Below are positions 62,607 to 64,000 of a stretch of DNA of 64,000 bases, piece after piece. Origin of the DNA: Mucilaginibacter sp. PPCGB 2223 (GTDB taxonomy: Bacteria > Bacteroidota > Bacteroidia > Sphingobacteriales > Sphingobacteriaceae); contig NZ_MDJS01000004.1 of assembly GCF_001705515.1 (NCBI RefSeq), positions 1 through 64,000 on the forward strand, written 5' to 3'. Position 1 is the stretch's first letter. Every line of letters starts with the position of its first letter. The notes under the pieces were generated by a model. The model ran no database searches, had not been told where the DNA came from, and saw nothing but the letters and a program-made list of their open reading frames with translations. The translations under genes and the position numbers were made by a program.

Positions 62607-64000
62607 CTATTCTACCTTGTACCTGTATACCTGCCGGCCGATGTTACCGTCGGCATCCATACCTTCAACTACAGCTTTGTAAGAACCTTTACCGTCGGCA
62701 TTAAAAAATGACAGAGATGCTGCGCCATTTTTTGTGGTAATAAGGTTTGGCTCCCAGAATATGGTGGTGCGTAAATCGGCTACGCGCGTATTGGTTTTAG
62801 GATCGTTGTATTGCGGCTCGTAGAACTTCCGTGCCTGGTAATAGCCTTTGGGATAATAAGTGGTAATACCGGGTGCGTAGCTTCTGTATCCCTGGTCTTC
62901 TCCTCCGCGTTTAGTGGTAATAACCAAAACGCCTCCGCCTGCCCTCGAACCATAGATCGCCGTATACGCTATGCTTCTCAATACCTCAACGCTCGAAACA
63001 TCGTTCGGCGATAAATCGTCCAGGTCAAAGTTATCCATGCTCATCCCATCCAGTACAACTAACATGGGTGTATACGGGGTGCGTGTCGAATAAGCCATCC
63101 CGTTCCTGAAATTAATAAAGTTAGCCTTGCCGATCAGGCATTGGGTTAATGTGGCGCAGGCCTCCAGTTTATCGCTTGTAATAACCTGGTCGGCATTTCC
63201 GGCGCCATTCAGGTTATCAGAGTTGGGCGCTTTTGATTTTTTGGTATCGGATATGGTAACACCTTTGAGCATAATAGTCTTGTTAACAAGGCCGTATTTT
63301 AAAAAATCATCATACTGATTTTTGCTGTTAAGCAGATAAGGCATCAGTGCAGCATTTACATTTACCTCAACATCGGCAGCATTTTTATTGGCGGTTACAA
63401 TCGGCAGCGGCACGTTATCCAGTTCTATCTCCACATCTCTGCCCTCTTTCGCATTCCGTGCCTGCACAACAAATTTTACACTGTCGCGAAAAACCAGGTT
63501 CCTGAAAGCAAACGCGCCTTGTTCATCGGTAAGCGTATCTAATAAAAACATCCCTCCTGCGGTGCTAAAAATGGTTACCTTACCTTTAACTACAGGTTTA
63601 CCACTTGCAGTTTTTACATGGCCGCTAATATCAAGCGATTTTTCGGGCCTGAAAGCCAAGGGGGCCAGGCTGCCGGCCATCAGCTTTTTCCACTCAAAAC
63701 GCCGGTAGCCTTGTGTCATCATCAGGATATCGAGGTCGGCGCGGGTTTTATCGCTCACATTCGTAAAATAATAATTGGGCTGTTCTATGTAGCCCCTGAT
63801 ATCGGATGACAGCAATAAATTTGAAAGAATAGTGCTTTCATTAGCTTCGTTAAACGGCACCTTACTTTCGTCGGTAACCGACACCGAAAAGCTGCCTACA
63901 ACGGGTTGTCCGTCTTTATTCCTGGCATCTATATTCAGTTTTACGTTTTCGCGCGGGGCGTAAGAGGCTTTTTCTGAGCTCACGGTAATGTTCAGCTGGC
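62607..64000 (-). CDS. TonB-plug/carboxypeptidase-like regulatory domain protein, N-terminus off window
   Basis: At least 464 residues are visible; the 5' end is beyond the right edge, and the in-frame GTG at 63983 is internal. An MG2-like beta-sandwich (PRENVKLNIDARNKDGQPVVGSF) is followed by LMMTQGYRRFEWKKL, a carboxypeptidase regulatory-like domain (SGHVKTASGKPVVKGKVTIF) and a TonB plug domain with VLDGMSMDNFDLDDLSPNDV and IYGSRAGGGVLVITTKRG. It ends with a strand-rich domain (KAVVEGMDADGNIGRQVYRYKVE in part), not a beta-barrel. It probably sits at the periplasmic face of the outer membrane. Function unknown. Confidence 0.8.
   Translation of the reverse strand, partial: QLNITVSSEKASYAPRENVKLNIDARNKDGQPVVGSFSVSVTDESKVPFNEANESTILSNLLLSSDIRGYIEQPNYYFTNVSDKTRADLDILMMTQGYRRFEWKKLMAGSLAPLAFRPEKSLDISGHVKTASGKPVVKGKVTIFSTAGGMFLLDTLTDEQGAFAFRNLVFRDSVKFVVQARNAKEGRDVEIELDNVPLPIVTANKNAADVEVNVNAALMPYLLNSKNQYDDFLKYGLVNKTIMLKGVTISDTKKSKAPNSDNLNGAGNADQVITSDKLEACATLTQCLIGKANFINFRNGMAYSTRTPYTPMLVVLDGMSMDNFDLDDLSPNDVSSVEVLRSIAYTAIYGSRAGGGVLVITTKRGGEDQGYRSYAPGITTYYPKGYYQARKFYEPQYNDPKTNTRVADLRTTIFWEPNLITTKNGAASLSFFNADGKGSYKAVVEGMDADGNIGRQVYRYKVE

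Overview
The window is a chromosomal stretch of a Bacteroidota bacterium, most likely Sphingobacteriaceae (Mucilaginibacter/Pedobacter type). The evidence is: Bacteroidota-type promoters (TTTG, 19-20 bp, TAnnTTTG); the type IX secretion protein SprA beside ruvA and an NADP-malic enzyme; the short Rpb6-type omega subunit; a DUF4835/PorD gene after coaBC; several SusC-age lipoprotein and TonB-plug style proteins; and intergenic palindromes typical of this group. No tRNA, rRNA body, CRISPR array, prophage or insertion sequence was seen.

Layout. 1-375: two tandem strong promoters reading leftward, probably the leader of an rRNA operon lying off the left edge. 674-8788: bamD, rpoZ, coaBC, porD-like and recN, a common Bacteroidota order, interrupted by a blaI/M56-protease pair with its own double operator. 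9167-13215: fabI and a large DUF2723 membrane protein. 13281-18058: small hypotheticals, a lipoprotein peptidase, enolase, a 2OG-Fe(II) oxygenase. 18237-21075: leftward ABC-2 exporter plus methyltransferase operon. 21236-24065: small membrane proteins, a VOC protein, a GIN-domain protein. 24279-34574: sprA, ruvA, maeB (leftward). 34880-44480: leftward run of envelope and housekeeping genes (acyP, flippase, dut, TPR protein, DUF4292 lipoprotein, EnvC-like protein, gatA, MltD-like transglycosylase). 44604-51790: MBL hydrolase, amidohydrolase, rlmN, DHFR-like protein, then an overlapping YHYH-MORN-SCO lipoprotein operon and comF. 51878-56530: hybrid histidine kinase, glyA, scpA (leftward). 57073-59329: DyP-type peroxidase with a small partner gene. 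59624-64000: an AT-rich orphan gene between direct repeats, dxs, a secreted hypothetical and a TonB-plug protein cut by the right edge.

How it works together. Most genes are core: outer-membrane assembly (BamD), gliding/T9SS export (SprA, PorD), peptidoglycan remodelling, nucleotide hygiene (Dut), CoA, isoprenoid, fatty-acid and one-carbon metabolism. The accessory signals are the BlaI-M56 pair whose protease carries eleven 23-residue tandem repeats instead of a beta-lactam sensor, the YHYH-MORN-SCO operon, the DyP pair, the AT-rich orphan, and at least six families of dispersed intergenic palindromes, one of which has three full copies here with conserved ends and has no recognised function. 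Another palindrome lies inside the SCO reading frame.
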